From assembly GCA_025464975.1 (NCBI GenBank), contig JAODMT010000023.1, positions 1 to 54,305 on the forward strand: a stretch of DNA of 54,305 bases. The letters run 5' to 3'. Source of the stretch: Microbacteriaceae bacterium. GTDB taxonomy: Bacteria > Actinomycetota > Actinomycetes > Actinomycetales > Microbacteriaceae. Positions 1-8,731 of this stretch are shown here, one piece after another. Numbering within the stretch: position 1 is the stretch's first letter; each line of letters begins with the position of its first letter. The notes beneath the pieces were generated by a model. The model was not told the DNA's origin. It ran no database searches and saw only the letters and a list, made by a program, of their open reading frames with translations. Position numbers and translations under genes: made by a program.

Positions 1-553
1 CGTTGTTGCGGTTCTTGTCGAGCTCGAGGATCTTCGCTTCGATCTCCTGGCCGAGGTACGGGGTCAGGTCGCGAACCCGGCGCAGCTCGATGAGCGAGGC
101 CGGAAGGAATCCGCGGAGTCCGATGTCAACGATGAGGCCACCCTTGACGACCTCGATCACCGAACCGGTGACGACGCCGTCGGCATCCTTGATCTTCTCC
201 ACATCGCCCCACGCGCGCTCGTACTGAGCCCGCTTCTTGGAGAGGATGAGGCGGCCTTCTTTGTCTTCCTTCTGGAGGACGAGGGCCTCGACCACGTCAC
301 CGACCTGGACGACGTCGGTGGGGTCCACATCGTGCTTGATGGAAAGTTCGCGGGAGGGGATAACACCCTCAGTCTTATAACCGACGTCGAGGAGAACCTC
401 GTCACGGTCGATCTTGACGACGGTGCCCTCGATGAGGTCTCCGTCGTTGAAAAACTTCAGCGTCTTTTCGACCGCGGCAAGAAAGTCTTCAGCAGATCCG
501 ATGTCGTTGATGGCGACCTGCTTTGGTGCCTTATCGGTCGTTACGATTGTCAT
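1..553 (-). CDS. rpsA: 30S ribosomal protein S1, N-terminal part (cut by window edge)
   Basis: Reading leftward from an ATG at 551-553, the frame stays open to the window edge and encodes about 184 residues of ribosomal protein S1. The protein holds mRNA on the 30S subunit during initiation. Two S1 (OB-fold) repeats are visible: the first contains EGTVVKIDRDEVLLDVGYKTEG and continues to GRLILSKKRAQ, and the second begins at VTGSVIEVVKGGLIVDIG and runs into RGFLPASLIE. The start is supported by GGAG about 11 nt upstream and by the MTIVTTDKAP N-terminus, typical of actinobacterial S1. The C-terminal S1 repeats lie outside the window. Actinobacterial synteny (polA beside rpsA) fits, although here a few kilobases of accessory genes separate them. 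Confidence 0.95.
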   Translation of the reverse strand, partial: MTIVTTDKAPKQVAINDIGSAEDFLAAVEKTLKFFNDGDLIEGTVVKIDRDEVLLDVGYKTEGVIPSRELSIKHDVDPTDVVQVGDVVEALVLQKEDKEGRLILSKKRAQYERAWGDVEKIKDADGVVTGSVIEVVKGGLIVDIGLRGFLPASLIELRRVRDLTPYLGQEIEAKILELDKNRNN

Positions 554-742
554 GTAGTAGTTGCTCCAGGATGGACGGTTGTCAGGCCGATCGCAGCGAA
601 GTACCCGGTTTATGGATGATTCGTGTTGTTCCGCGATTGGCAGGCGGATGAATAGTCACAGATCTGCGACGTCTCAGTCTAGCGCCTTGCGCGCAGGGTC
701 AGTAAAGACCCAGTCGCGGACACCTTGTGGCGGAGAATCCTA

Positions 743-771
743 TTGTCATTCGTTTGGTTCCTCATGAGACT
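743..771 (+). promoter_or_regulatory. candidate promoter of the TetR-type gene at 828
   Basis: TTGTCA (743-748) is followed after 17 nt by GAGACT (766-771), a sigma-70-like pair with a good -35 and a weak -10. It lies in the 274-nt divergent gap between rpsA (minus strand) and the regulator at 828. No other structure was recognised in that gap. Assignment is by eye only. Confidence 0.3.
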
Positions 772-827
772 AGGGGCGTGATCATGGGTACTCAATTCGT
801 CGATCGACCGGGCGGTTGGATCTAGTG

Positions 828-1373
828 ATGGCTCGGGCGGCTCTCAACGCTGACCTCATTGTGAGGGAGGCGCTGGCAATTGTCGATGAGATCGGTATAG
901 CCGAGCTAACCTTTGGAGCCGTCGCCAGCCGGGTCGGCGTCGCGACTCCCCGGCTGTACGCCCACGTCGATGGTCTTGGCGAGCTTCGCACCCTGATCCG
1001 GCGAGGCATCCTCGAGCAGATGTCCGACACGATTCGGTTGGCGTTGGCCGGGGTTACCGGCAATGCCGCCGTGCTCGCCTTGCTTCACGCGGTGCGTGGA
1101 TACGCTTTGGCGTATCCGTTCCGCTATCTCGCGATGCAAGCGCAGACGCGGGCCGACCCCGAACTTGCCGATGTTGCCGCCGGGCTGCTCGGGCTGTACA
1201 ACAGCGTGGTGCAGTCCTTCGACCTCGCGGAGTCCGAGGCAACGCACGCGATGCGACGCATCCGCGCGGCGTTGTACGGGTTTGTCTCCCTCGAGCTTTC
1301 CGGCGCCTTCGGACACGAGGACACCGATGAGAGCTTCCGCCGCCTCGCGGAAATGATCGTCGCGAGCCTCTAA
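828..1373 (+). CDS. TetR/AcrR family transcriptional regulator
   Basis: A 181-residue protein with an N-terminal TetR helix-turn-helix: LIVREALAIVDEIGIAELTFGAVASRVGVATPRLYAHVDGLGEL, where 'GVATPRLYAHV' is the recognition-helix segment. The C-terminal part resembles the WHG-type ligand-binding domain found in many actinobacterial TetR proteins. The ATG at 828 was chosen because the helix-turn-helix begins only about 10 residues later; a GTG at 825 and a TTG at 816 are alternatives, and no clear ribosome binding site separates them. It is transcribed alone from the plus strand and converges on the epimerase gene, with the two stop codons overlapping (1370-1373). It may control the divergent or convergent neighbours, but no operator was recognised and the ligand is unknown. 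Confidence 0.85.
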   Translation: MARAALNADLIVREALAIVDEIGIAELTFGAVASRVGVATPRLYAHVDGLGELRTLIRRGILEQMSDTIRLALAGVTGNAAVLALLHAVRGYALAYPFRYLAMQAQTRADPELADVAAGLLGLYNSVVQSFDLAESEATHAMRRIRAALYGFVSLELSGAFGHEDTDESFRRLAEMIVASL

Positions 1374-2326
1374 CGGCGGGCGGCCACGATCTCGAGCAGT
1401 GCCGGCTCGAGCGTTGGATGCCGAAATCGGTAGCCGGCGTCCCGCAGTCGCTCCGGAGCGACCCACCGGCTCTTGAGCACCAGTTCGGTCTCGGTGTGGA
1501 TCACCGACGAGCCGAGTTCGAGCATCCAGCGGAACGCGGGGAGGCCGAAGCGCACCCCAAGCACGCCTCGAAGGGTCTTCATCAACGACACATTGTCGGT
1601 CACCCCCGGAGCCGACGCGTTGACGACGCCAACGATCTCCGGGTGTTCCCGCAGAAACCGGATGATTCCCGCAACATCGGCGATGTGGATCCAACTGAAC
1701 CGCTGACGCCCGCCGCTCGCGCGCTTCTCGTGGAACGTCCCGCTCTCCACCCGTCGACGGGTGGAGAACCACCGGCCGTCCAGTTGCGGGCCGCCGAGGC
1801 CGAACCGCGCGAGCCGGATGAGCGCGCTGAGCGCGCTGCCGTCGCCGAGCACTATCGCCATGCGCAGCGCGACCCGTCGGGTGCGGGGAAGGTCACCCGC
1901 GAAGAACGACTCCTCCCAGGCTCGAGCGACCCCGACCGAGAATCCGTCGCCGAGCTCTCCTGTGGATTCGGTCATCGGCCGATCCTCGGCGTGCCGATAG
2001 ATCGTGGCCGTCGACGAGTTGATCCACAGTTCGGGCGGATCTTCGCAATCGCGAATGGCCCGGGCAAGCTCGTTCGTCGTATCGACGCGAGAGCGACGGA
2101 TCTCGTCCCGATTTGCGGTGGTGTAGCGGCAGTTGACGCTCTTGCCGGCCAGATTGATCAGCAGATTCGAGCCGTCGAGCACGTCGGTGATTGCAGCGGT
2201 GTCTCTCCATCGCGCATCGGGTCCATCCCGGCCGATCAGGCTCACGATCGCGCCCTCCGCCCGAAAGGCTCGCGCCAGGTAGGTGCCGATGAAACCGGAT
2301 GCCCCCGCGATGACTATTCGGTCCAT
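1370..2326 (-). CDS. TIGR01777 family epimerase (SDR39U1/YfcH-like)
   Basis: A 318-residue extended short-chain dehydrogenase-like protein. The N-terminal Rossmann motif is IVIAGASGFIGTYLARAF (residues about 4-21), with the family's later hallmarks LINLAGKSVNCRY and a C-terminal 'LRDAGYRFRHPTLEPAL' segment typical of the DUF1731 tail of TIGR01777 proteins. The family resembles NAD(P)-dependent nucleotide-sugar epimerases, but its substrate is unknown. The start is ATG at 2326: the Rossmann motif follows immediately, whereas upstream extension adds only low-quality sequence. The start overlaps the DUF4166 gene by 13 nt, implying translational coupling. Its 3' end overlaps the convergent TetR-type gene by 4 nt. 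Confidence 0.85.
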   Translation of the reverse strand: MDRIVIAGASGFIGTYLARAFRAEGAIVSLIGRDGPDARWRDTAAITDVLDGSNLLINLAGKSVNCRYTTANRDEIRRSRVDTTNELARAIRDCEDPPELWINSSTATIYRHAEDRPMTESTGELGDGFSVGVARAWEESFFAGDLPRTRRVALRMAIVLGDGSALSALIRLARFGLGGPQLDGRWFSTRRRVESGTFHEKRASGGRQRFSWIHIADVAGIIRFLREHPEIVGVVNASAPGVTDNVSLMKTLRGVLGVRFGLPAFRWMLELGSSVIHTETELVLKSRWVAPERLRDAGYRFRHPTLEPALLEIVAARR

Positions 2327-2958
2327 GTGTGCCGCTCCCCCGGAATGATCTCGTAGCGGAATGTGCCCGAGTACTCGTACAGTCTCCCGATCAACGGCGC
2401 GTCGAGCGTCACTGACACCCGCTGCATTCCCGTCGCGGCATCGACACTTTCGGCGAGGCACACCCGAGGCGCCAAGACCCGAGGCACGGCGACGTGGCGG
2501 TCACCGACGCGCACGGAGATCGCGGTCGAGTTGAGGTGAAGGCTGCCGTTCACCACGGCCGGCCGAAGCACCGCCCGGATGCGCCGGGAGCTGCCGAGAT
2601 GGTCGACGAGGACACCCTGTTCCGCCGTGATGGCGTCAACCATTGCCCATGGTCCGCGCCCAAACCGGAATAGCCGGGTCGCGATGATCCCGACGTTGCC
2701 GTTCAGGTCGCGAACCGGCTGTCTATTGGTGACCTCGAATGGCACATCCCGTTCCCATGCCGGGAACAGGATGTGCGCGCGTTGCAGCAGCCACAGTGCG
2801 GGCCACAGCCATCGCCTCGGCGTCCCGACGTTCGTGAAGACGCCGGTCGCGACGCCGAGGTGACCTGCGGGTACCGCGCTGAAGTAGCGGTTGAGACTCG
2901 GCGCGAGTTCATCGAGAACGCTTCCGAGTGCAATTTCGTACGGAGACGCGCACGGCAC
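2314..2958 (-). CDS. DUF4166 domain-containing protein
   Basis: A 214-residue protein matching what I recall of DUF4166: an N-terminal SPYEIALGSVLDELAPSLNRYF segment, a central FPAWERDVPFEVTNRQ segment, and a C-terminal YEYSGTFRYEI stretch. Function is unknown; in other genomes DUF4166 is often fused or adjacent to an epimerase or saccharopine-dehydrogenase-like domain, and here it precedes a TIGR01777 epimerase with a 13-nt overlap. The start codon is GTG at 2958, the only reasonable initiator before the conserved N-terminus. It begins 22 nt after the stop of the DUF885 gene, so the three genes may form one transcript. No signal peptide or membrane segment is evident. Confidence 0.75.
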   Translation of the reverse strand: MPCASPYEIALGSVLDELAPSLNRYFSAVPAGHLGVATGVFTNVGTPRRWLWPALWLLQRAHILFPAWERDVPFEVTNRQPVRDLNGNVGIIATRLFRFGRGPWAMVDAITAEQGVLVDHLGSSRRIRAVLRPAVVNGSLHLNSTAISVRVGDRHVAVPRVLAPRVCLAESVDAATGMQRVSVTLDAPLIGRLYEYSGTFRYEIIPGERHTWTE

Positions 2959-2980
2959 GGACGAGCCAGGCGCCGGTGAA

Positions 2981-4669
2981 TCAGTGATTGAGCATCGCAG
3001 ACTTCAGAGTGTCGAGGCCGACACCGCCGATGTCGAGCGCCTTCTTGTGGAACGCCTTGATGTCGAAATCGGCGCCCTCGCGGCGGGCGTATTCGTCCCG
3101 CAGCTGCTCCCAGATTCGTTGACCGATCTTGTACGCCGGGGCCTGCCCGGGCCAGCCGAGGTATCGGTTGACCTCGAAGCGGACAAAGCCCTCGTTCATG
3201 TTCACGTTTCGTCCGAGAAATCCGAAGGCGTAGTCGCCGGTCCACTGGCCGGAGCCGTCGGGAAGCGGCTTCTCGAGGTGCACCCCGATGTCCAGGACTA
3301 CGCGAGCGGCCCGCATCCGCTGGCCGTCGAGCATCCCGAGCCGGTCGGCCGGGTCGTCGAGGTAGCCGAGCTGTTCCATGAGCCGCTCGGCGTAGAGCGC
3401 CCAGCCCTCGGCGTGCCCGGAGGTTCCGGCGTTCCGGCGCCAGGTGTTGAGGAGCGCCTTGTTGTAGACGGCCTGACCGATTTGCAGGTGATGGCCGGGA
3501 ACGCCCTCGTGGTACACGGTGGTGAGTTCACGCCAGGTGTCGAACTCCGTGACTCCCTCGGGGACGCTCCACCACATCCGGCCGGCCCGGGAGAAGTCGT
3601 CGGTTGGCGGGGTGTAGTAGATGCCGCCCTCCTGGGTCGGGGCGATCCTGCATTCGAGACGACGCACCTCGGCGGGAATGTCGAAGTGAACCTTCGACAG
3701 TTCCTCGACGGCGCGATCGCTGGTCTCCTGCATCCACCGCTGCAGCGCGTCGGTTCCGTGCAGCTTTCGGCTTCCGTCCCGATCAAGGAGGTCGATCGCC
3801 TCGGCGACACTCGCCCCCGGCTTGATCTGATTGGCGATCGACTCCTGTTCGGCCGTCATGCGGGCGAGCTCTTCGATGCCCCATTCGTAGGTCTCGTCGA
3901 GATCGACGACCGCGCCGAGGAAGTCGCGCGAGGCGAGGGCGTAGATCTCGCGGCCGACGGCGTCACGCTCCGGGGCATGCGGGGCGAGCTCGGTCGCGAG
4001 AAACTCCGAGAGGGTCGAATACGCTCGCGCGGACGCCCGAGCCCCCTCGGCGAGGTCGCGCGCGAGCGACTCGGGAAGGTCACCGTCAGCGGCCCGCGCT
4101 CCCTCGGCGAGCTGGAAGAAGAATCCGGCCTCCGACCGCTGCTTTTCCGCCTGCGCGATGACCTCGCGGATCTGTCGCGCGGCCGGCACGTTTCCGGCGG
4201 CGATTCCGGCGCGGAGGGTCTCGAGGTAGCCATCCATCGCCGCCGGCAGATTGTGCATCCGCGTCGCGATGTGAGACCAGTCGGTCTCCGTGTCGGTCGG
4301 CATGAGGTCGAAGATCTCCCTCAGCCCCTGCGGCGGGGAGGCGATCACGTTGAGGTCGCGCTGTTCGAACCCGGCGTCGTGTTTATCGACCTGGAGCTGC
4401 AAATCGCGAGAAAGGTCCATCTTGGTGACCGCGTCAACGTCATCCACCGGCGTCGCTGCCGCGATTCGGGCGAGGGTCGCCTTCGCTTCGGCAACCGCGC
4501 GTTCGGCGCCGGCCGGCGAGTAGTCCGCGTATTCACCCTCTCGGCCCGGTCGCCCGAGGTAGACGCTCAGCTCGGGGAAGAGTTCGAGCTCGGTGTCGAT
4601 CCACGCTTCTGCGATGGCGTCGATGGGGGTCGGTTGGCGGACCTCGTGGGTCTGGGCAGCATCAGTCAT
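2981..4669 (-). CDS. DUF885 family predicted metallopeptidase
   Basis: A 562-residue protein of the DUF885 family. The diagnostic zinc-site motif is YHEGVPGHHLQ at roughly residue 385, followed about 30 residues later by GHAEGWALYAERLMEQ, which would supply the downstream glutamate. This HE..(P)GHH...E arrangement resembles gluzincin metallopeptidases, and the family is predicted to be peptidases of unknown substrate. No signal peptide is seen, so it is probably cytoplasmic. Translation starts at ATG 4669 with MTDAAQTHE. It lies 22 nt upstream of the DUF4166 gene and 85 nt downstream of ptsH. Confidence 0.85.
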   Translation of the reverse strand: MTDAAQTHEVRQPTPIDAIAEAWIDTELELFPELSVYLGRPGREGEYADYSPAGAERAVAEAKATLARIAAATPVDDVDAVTKMDLSRDLQLQVDKHDAGFEQRDLNVIASPPQGLREIFDLMPTDTETDWSHIATRMHNLPAAMDGYLETLRAGIAAGNVPAARQIREVIAQAEKQRSEAGFFFQLAEGARAADGDLPESLARDLAEGARASARAYSTLSEFLATELAPHAPERDAVGREIYALASRDFLGAVVDLDETYEWGIEELARMTAEQESIANQIKPGASVAEAIDLLDRDGSRKLHGTDALQRWMQETSDRAVEELSKVHFDIPAEVRRLECRIAPTQEGGIYYTPPTDDFSRAGRMWWSVPEGVTEFDTWRELTTVYHEGVPGHHLQIGQAVYNKALLNTWRRNAGTSGHAEGWALYAERLMEQLGYLDDPADRLGMLDGQRMRAARVVLDIGVHLEKPLPDGSGQWTGDYAFGFLGRNVNMNEGFVRFEVNRYLGWPGQAPAYKIGQRIWEQLRDEYARREGADFDIKAFHKKALDIGGVGLDTLKSAMLNH

Positions 4670-4754
4670 GAACCGAGCTTAAGACAGCTTCCGGCGACTA
4701 TTGGCGAATCTTTCCGGCGATTTTGTCCGCCGAGCTTCGGGTCGTCCTCGCGTG

Positions 4755-5024
4755 CTAGGCCTGGTCCAAATCGGTGTTGAGAATGTCAGTGAGGCTATCG
4801 AGGGCCTGATCCGCCCCGTCGCCCTCCGCAGAGATAGTGACCACCTCTCCGTGGCCGATGCCGAGCGAAAGCACACCGAGGATGCTCGCGGCGTTGACAC
4901 TCTTTCCAGAGGCGCTGGTCAGCGTGATGGGAACGCCGAGCTTGGCCGCGGCCTGGCTGAAGAGGGATGCGGGGCGGGCATGCAGGCCGACGCTCGAGGC
5001 GACGGCGACGGTGCGTTCTGGCAT
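4755..5024 (-). CDS. ptsH: Phosphocarrier protein HPr
   Basis: An 89-residue protein with the HPr fold and both regulatory sites. His15 lies in SVGLHARPAS and is the residue phosphorylated by enzyme I. Ser47 in GKSVNAASILGVLSLG corresponds to the regulatory Ser46 of Firmicutes HPr; a regulatory role in this organism is not shown. HPr shuttles phosphate from PEP to the IIA proteins of sugar phosphotransferase systems in the cytoplasm. A good AAGGAG site precedes the ATG at 5024. The gene follows a IIA gene by 30 nt, and both follow polA. Enzyme I and membrane permease genes are not in the window. Confidence 0.95.
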   Translation of the reverse strand: MPERTVAVASSVGLHARPASLFSQAAAKLGVPITLTSASGKSVNAASILGVLSLGIGHGEVVTISAEGDGADQALDSLTDILNTDLDQA

Positions 5025-5054
5025 TTCGTACTCCTTGGGGTTCGTTCCGGGCGG

Positions 5055-5501
5055 CTATTCGAGTATCGCGTAGACCTGGTCTTCCGTGACCGCCATCCGG
5101 AGGGATGAGGCCGCCCGGGGCTCGAGAAGAACCCTGGCGAGCCGCGACACCAGCGCGATGTGGCCACCGCCCAGAGCCGCGATGCCGACGCAGACCCGCA
5201 CGTCGTTTCCCTGCCAGTCGACGCCGTCGGGGAAGCGGAGAACGACAATGGCGTCCCGCAGCACCCAGTCCCTCGCGGCGAGGGTACCGTGCGGAATGGC
5301 AATGCCCTCCCCAACGTAGGTCGACACGGACCGTTCCCGCGCGAGCATCGCGTCGATGTAGCCGGCCTCAACAGCTCCGGCGTTGAGCAGTGCCCGACCG
5401 GTCTGCCGAACGGCATCCTCGCGGTCGGTCGCGGTCGCCGTCAGGTGAATCGAGCCCACGGCGAGCAGGCTCGAGAGCGCCGGTTCCGCCTCCCCCGCCA
5501 C
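5055..5501 (-). CDS. PTS IIA component, fructose/mannitol (EIIA-2) type
   Basis: A 148-residue stand-alone IIA protein. The phosphorylated histidine is His71 in GIAIPHGT, the hallmark of the PTS_EIIA_2 (mannitol/fructose/Ntr) family, and the surrounding VSTYVGEG and VGIAALGGGH segments fit. It would accept phosphate from HPr, encoded 30 nt downstream. No IIB or IIC domain follows, so it either serves a permease encoded elsewhere or acts as a regulator. The start is GTG at 5501, only 2 nt after the polA stop codon, which makes coupling to polA translation likely. Confidence 0.88.
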   Translation of the reverse strand: MAGEAEPALSSLLAVGSIHLTATATDREDAVRQTGRALLNAGAVEAGYIDAMLARERSVSTYVGEGIAIPHGTLAARDWVLRDAIVVLRFPDGVDWQGNDVRVCVGIAALGGGHIALVSRLARVLLEPRAASSLRMAVTEDQVYAILE

Positions 5502-5503
5502 GA

Positions 5504-8182
5504 TCAGTGCGCCGCCGCATCCCAGTTCTTGCCGAGCCCCACTTGCACCTCGAGCGGAACGGAGAGATCGGCCGCGTGCGCCATCCGGTCGGTCACGACC
5601 TCGGTCACCGCCTCAAGCTCACCCTCCGCCACCTCGAACACGAGCTCGTCGTGCACCTGCAGAAGCAGCCGAGACGAGAGCCCCTTCGCCACGAGGTCGT
5701 CGGCGACACCGAGCATCGCGATCTTCAGAATATCCGCGGCCGAGCCCTGGATCGGCGCGTTGAGAGCGGCGCGCTCCGCGTTCTGCTTGAGCACCCGGTT
5801 GTTCGATCTGAGGTCGGGGAACGGGCGACGTCGACCGAAGATGGTCTCGGTGTAGCCATCCTCGCGGGCCTGCTCGACGACGCTGCGGAGGTAGTCGCGC
5901 ACCCCGCCGAAACGTTCGAAGTAGTCGCTCATGAGCTGCTTGGCTTCCGCGTTCTCGATGCGCAGCTGCTTGGAGAGGCCGAATGCACTCAGCCCGTAGG
6001 CCAGACCGTAGGACATCGCCTTGACCTTCGTTCGCATCGCCGAGGTCACGTCCGGCGGGTCGACCCGGAAGATGCGGGATCCGACGAAGCGGTGAAGGTC
6101 CTCACCCGAGTGGAAGGCCTCGATGAGCCCCGGGTCGCGGGAGAGGTGCGCCATGATCCGCATCTCGATCTGCGAGTAGTCCGCGGTGAGCAGGGTGGTG
6201 AACTCGGGGCCGCTCTCGAATGCCTGCCGAATCTGCCGGCCGACCTCGGTGCGAACCGGGATGTTCTGCAGGTTGGGGTCGGTCGAGGAGATCCGCCCGG
6301 TGCTCGTGCCGGTCTGGTCGTACCGGGTGTGGACCCGGTGATCGTCGGCTATCGCCTTCTCGAGCGTGTCGACGATCTGGCGCAGCTTCGTGGCGTCCCG
6401 ATGCTGAAGCAACAGGTCAAGGAACGGATGCGGGTTCTGCTCCTGCAGGTCGGCAAGCGACGCGGCGTCGGTGGAGAACCCGGTCTTGTTCGACCGGGTC
6501 TTCGGCATGTTCAGATCTTCGAACAGCACCTGCTGCAGCTGCTTCGGGGAACCGAGGTTGATCTCCCGGCCGCCGATCTCCGCGTACGCACGGGTGGCGA
6601 GGTCGGCCGCGCTCTCGCCGAGCTCGCGATTCAGCCGAGCGAGAATCTGCGCGTTGACCGTCACCCCCGTCGATTCCATGAGCGAGACGACCGGCACGAG
6701 CGGAAGTTCGATGGTGTCGAGCACCCGCCGGGAGCCGTCATCCAGACGCTCGGCGAGGTATTCGGCCAGCCGGAGCACGTACCAGGCCTCGGTGGCGACG
6801 CTCACCGGCTCGGTCTCCGGAACAAGCTGGTTCGGGTCCGGCTGGTCGAGGTGCTCGCCGAGGTGCGAGTACACCTGTTCCGGCAGGCTCTGGTCGTGAC
6901 CGCCGGGCTTGAGCAGCCAGGCGGCGAGGGTCGTGTCGAACGCAACTCCGCGGAGCGTCATTCCGGCCTTCTGCACGAGTTTGAGCGCCGGCTTGTAGTT
7001 GAAGAGATATTTCGGCGCGTCGCTTACGAGCCACGCGGTGAACGCGTCGTAGTCCGGCCGCCCCGGTGCCCACGGCACATGGGCGGAGTCGTCGCTCGAG
7101 GCCAGCCCGAAGCCGGTGAGCCCGTCCGGCCCGGTCTCGAGGTGCAGCCCGAGCGGGCGCGTCCCCTTCGCGGTAACGGTGTCGATCCAGTGTCCGAGTT
7201 CCTCGTCGACGAGGGTCCGGATGCCGGGAACGAGCGAGACCGCCGCGGCAGAGCCCTCTCCCGAACTGGCGATCGAGACGTTCTCGCCTGCTGCCGCCGC
7301 GACCTTCAGCACACGATCGAGCAGAGTGCGGAACTGCAACCGGTCGAATACCTGGCGCACCGCGGCCTCGTCGATCGGACGCCGCTCGAGATCTGCCGGC
7401 CCGACCGGAAGCGTCACGTCGGTGAGCAGGTGATTGAGCTTGCGGTTACGAATGGCTCGGTCCTTCTGCTCCCGCAGCTTTTCCCCGACGACGCCCTTGA
7501 TCTCGTCGGCGTGCTCGAGCACGGCGTCGAGGCTGCCGAACTGAACGATCCACTTGACCGCGGTCTTCTCGCCGACCTTGTCGATGCCGATCAGGTTGTC
7601 CGCGGTCTCGCCGACGAGAGCCGCGACATCCGGATACTGGTGCGGTTCGATGCCATAGCGCTCGAACACCGCGTCGCGATCGTATCGCTTGAGCTCGGAG
7701 ACACCGCGGGCGTTCGGGTAGAGCAGAGTCACGTCGTCATTGACCATCTGGATTGCATCCCGGTCGCCGGAGACGATGAGAACCCGGAAGCCCTGCTCCG
7801 CGCCCTGGACCGCGAGGGTCGCGAGGATGTCGTCCGCCTCGTAGTCCTCCTTTGCGAGGGTCTGGATGCCCATGGCGTGCAGCGCCTCTTCGAGCAGGGG
7901 GATCTGGCCGACGAACTCCGGCGGGGTCACGCCGCGGGTGCCCTTGTACTCCGGGTACTCCCGGGTGCGGAAGGAGAAGCGGGAAATGTCGAAGGCGACG
8001 ACGAGGTGGGTTGGCCTCTCATTCGCGAGCAGGTTGATCAGCATCGCGATGAAACCGTGGATGGCGTTTGTGTGCTGGCCCTCCCGGTTCTGGAAGCTGT
8101 CGACTGGCAGGGCGTAAAACGCCCGGAAGGCAAGCGAATGCCCGTCGATAACGAGGAGGGTAGGCTTTTCGTTGTCCGGCAC
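5504..8182 (-). CDS. polA: DNA polymerase I
   Basis: An 892-residue polymerase for Okazaki-fragment maturation and repair. The N-terminal 5'-3' exonuclease domain opens with LLVIDGHSLAFRAFYALP and includes YEADDILATLA and SGDRDAIQMV. The polymerase domain carries motif A (TADYSQIEMR, near residue 668), motif B (RTKVKAMSYGLAYGLSAFGL) and motif C (LLQVHDELVFEV, near 840). The middle domain has LGLHLETG where proofreading enzymes have a D-x-E pair, so the 3'-5' exonuclease appears inactive, as is usual in Actinobacteria. The ATG at 8182 lies 54 nt from the divergent thioesterase gene; the two IIA/HPr genes follow closely downstream. Confidence 0.97.
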   Translation of the reverse strand: MPDNEKPTLLVIDGHSLAFRAFYALPVDSFQNREGQHTNAIHGFIAMLINLLANERPTHLVVAFDISRFSFRTREYPEYKGTRGVTPPEFVGQIPLLEEALHAMGIQTLAKEDYEADDILATLAVQGAEQGFRVLIVSGDRDAIQMVNDDVTLLYPNARGVSELKRYDRDAVFERYGIEPHQYPDVAALVGETADNLIGIDKVGEKTAVKWIVQFGSLDAVLEHADEIKGVVGEKLREQKDRAIRNRKLNHLLTDVTLPVGPADLERRPIDEAAVRQVFDRLQFRTLLDRVLKVAAAAGENVSIASSGEGSAAAVSLVPGIRTLVDEELGHWIDTVTAKGTRPLGLHLETGPDGLTGFGLASSDDSAHVPWAPGRPDYDAFTAWLVSDAPKYLFNYKPALKLVQKAGMTLRGVAFDTTLAAWLLKPGGHDQSLPEQVYSHLGEHLDQPDPNQLVPETEPVSVATEAWYVLRLAEYLAERLDDGSRRVLDTIELPLVPVVSLMESTGVTVNAQILARLNRELGESAADLATRAYAEIGGREINLGSPKQLQQVLFEDLNMPKTRSNKTGFSTDAASLADLQEQNPHPFLDLLLQHRDATKLRQIVDTLEKAIADDHRVHTRYDQTGTSTGRISSTDPNLQNIPVRTEVGRQIRQAFESGPEFTTLLTADYSQIEMRIMAHLSRDPGLIEAFHSGEDLHRFVGSRIFRVDPPDVTSAMRTKVKAMSYGLAYGLSAFGLSKQLRIENAEAKQLMSDYFERFGGVRDYLRSVVEQAREDGYTETIFGRRRPFPDLRSNNRVLKQNAERAALNAPIQGSAADILKIAMLGVADDLVAKGLSSRLLLQVHDELVFEVAEGELEAVTEVVTDRMAHAADLSVPLEVQVGLGKNWDAAAH

Positions 8183-8236
8183 CCAGCCAGCCTATCCGCG
8201 GCCGCCGACACCTCGAAGCGCTCCAGGAAGAAGCCA

Positions 8237-8662
8237 ATGACGATCCTGCCCGACAACCTTGACCCGGAACTGGTTGAACGGCTCGTCAACTCTGGAGGTG
8301 GGGCGCTCGCCCGGAAGATGGGCTTCGAGTTCCTCGAATTGTCTGCGGAACGCTCCGTCGCGACGATGCCGGTCGAGGGAAACACGCAGGTCATCGGAAT
8401 CCTGCACGGCGGCGCGCACGTCGTGCTCGGCGAGACCCTCGGGTCCGTGTCGTCGGCGATTCACGCCGGCCCGGGACGGGTCGCGGTGGGAATCGAGATC
8501 AACGCGTCGCACAGTCGGTCGGTGGCAACCGGAGTCGTCACGGCGACCTGCACCGCAATCAGCCTCGGCCGGACCCTCGCCACGCACGAGATCGTGATTC
8601 GTGATGAGCAGGGTCGCCGACTGTCGACCGTGCGGATCACGAACTTTCTGAAGGACGCGTAG
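8237..8662 (+). CDS. PaaI-type hotdog-fold thioesterase
   Basis: A 141-residue single hotdog-domain protein. The core ILHGGAHVVLGETLGSVSS is the typical 'HGG...E/D' helix of PaaI/YbgC-like acyl-CoA thioesterases, and the later VATGVVTATCTAISLGRTLATHEIVIRDEQGR is the antiparallel sheet that completes the fold. Such enzymes hydrolyse acyl- or aryl-CoA thioesters; this substrate is unknown. ATG 8237 is supported by an AGGAAG site 6 nt upstream. The gene diverges from polA across 54 nt, and its position between polA and pdtaR is common in related actinobacteria. A hairpin after the stop separates it from convergent pdtaR. Confidence 0.88.
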   Translation: MTILPDNLDPELVERLVNSGGGALARKMGFEFLELSAERSVATMPVEGNTQVIGILHGGAHVVLGETLGSVSSAIHAGPGRVAVGIEINASHSRSVATGVVTATCTAISLGRTLATHEIVIRDEQGRRLSTVRITNFLKDA

Positions 8663-8706
8663 CGCGCCTCCCGGCGACCTCGGCCCCAGGCCGGGCCGCC
8701 GCAGTA

Positions 8707-8727
8707 CGGCGGGAGGGCCCCCCGCCG
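8707..8727. terminator. hairpin terminator between convergent genes
   Basis: CGGCGGG (8707-8713) pairs with CCCGCCG (8721-8727) around a 7-nt loop. It lies in the 69-nt gap between the thioesterase stop and the pdtaR stop, where it could end transcription from both sides. No U-tract follows on either strand, so it is a GC-stem terminator at best. Confidence 0.5.
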
Positions 8728-8731
8728 GAGA

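Noticed and set aside
5390-8236. Long plus-strand open frame opposite polA that runs in frame into the thioesterase
   Set aside because: Only its last 141 codons, after a good ribosome binding site, form a protein family; the rest mirrors polA codons.
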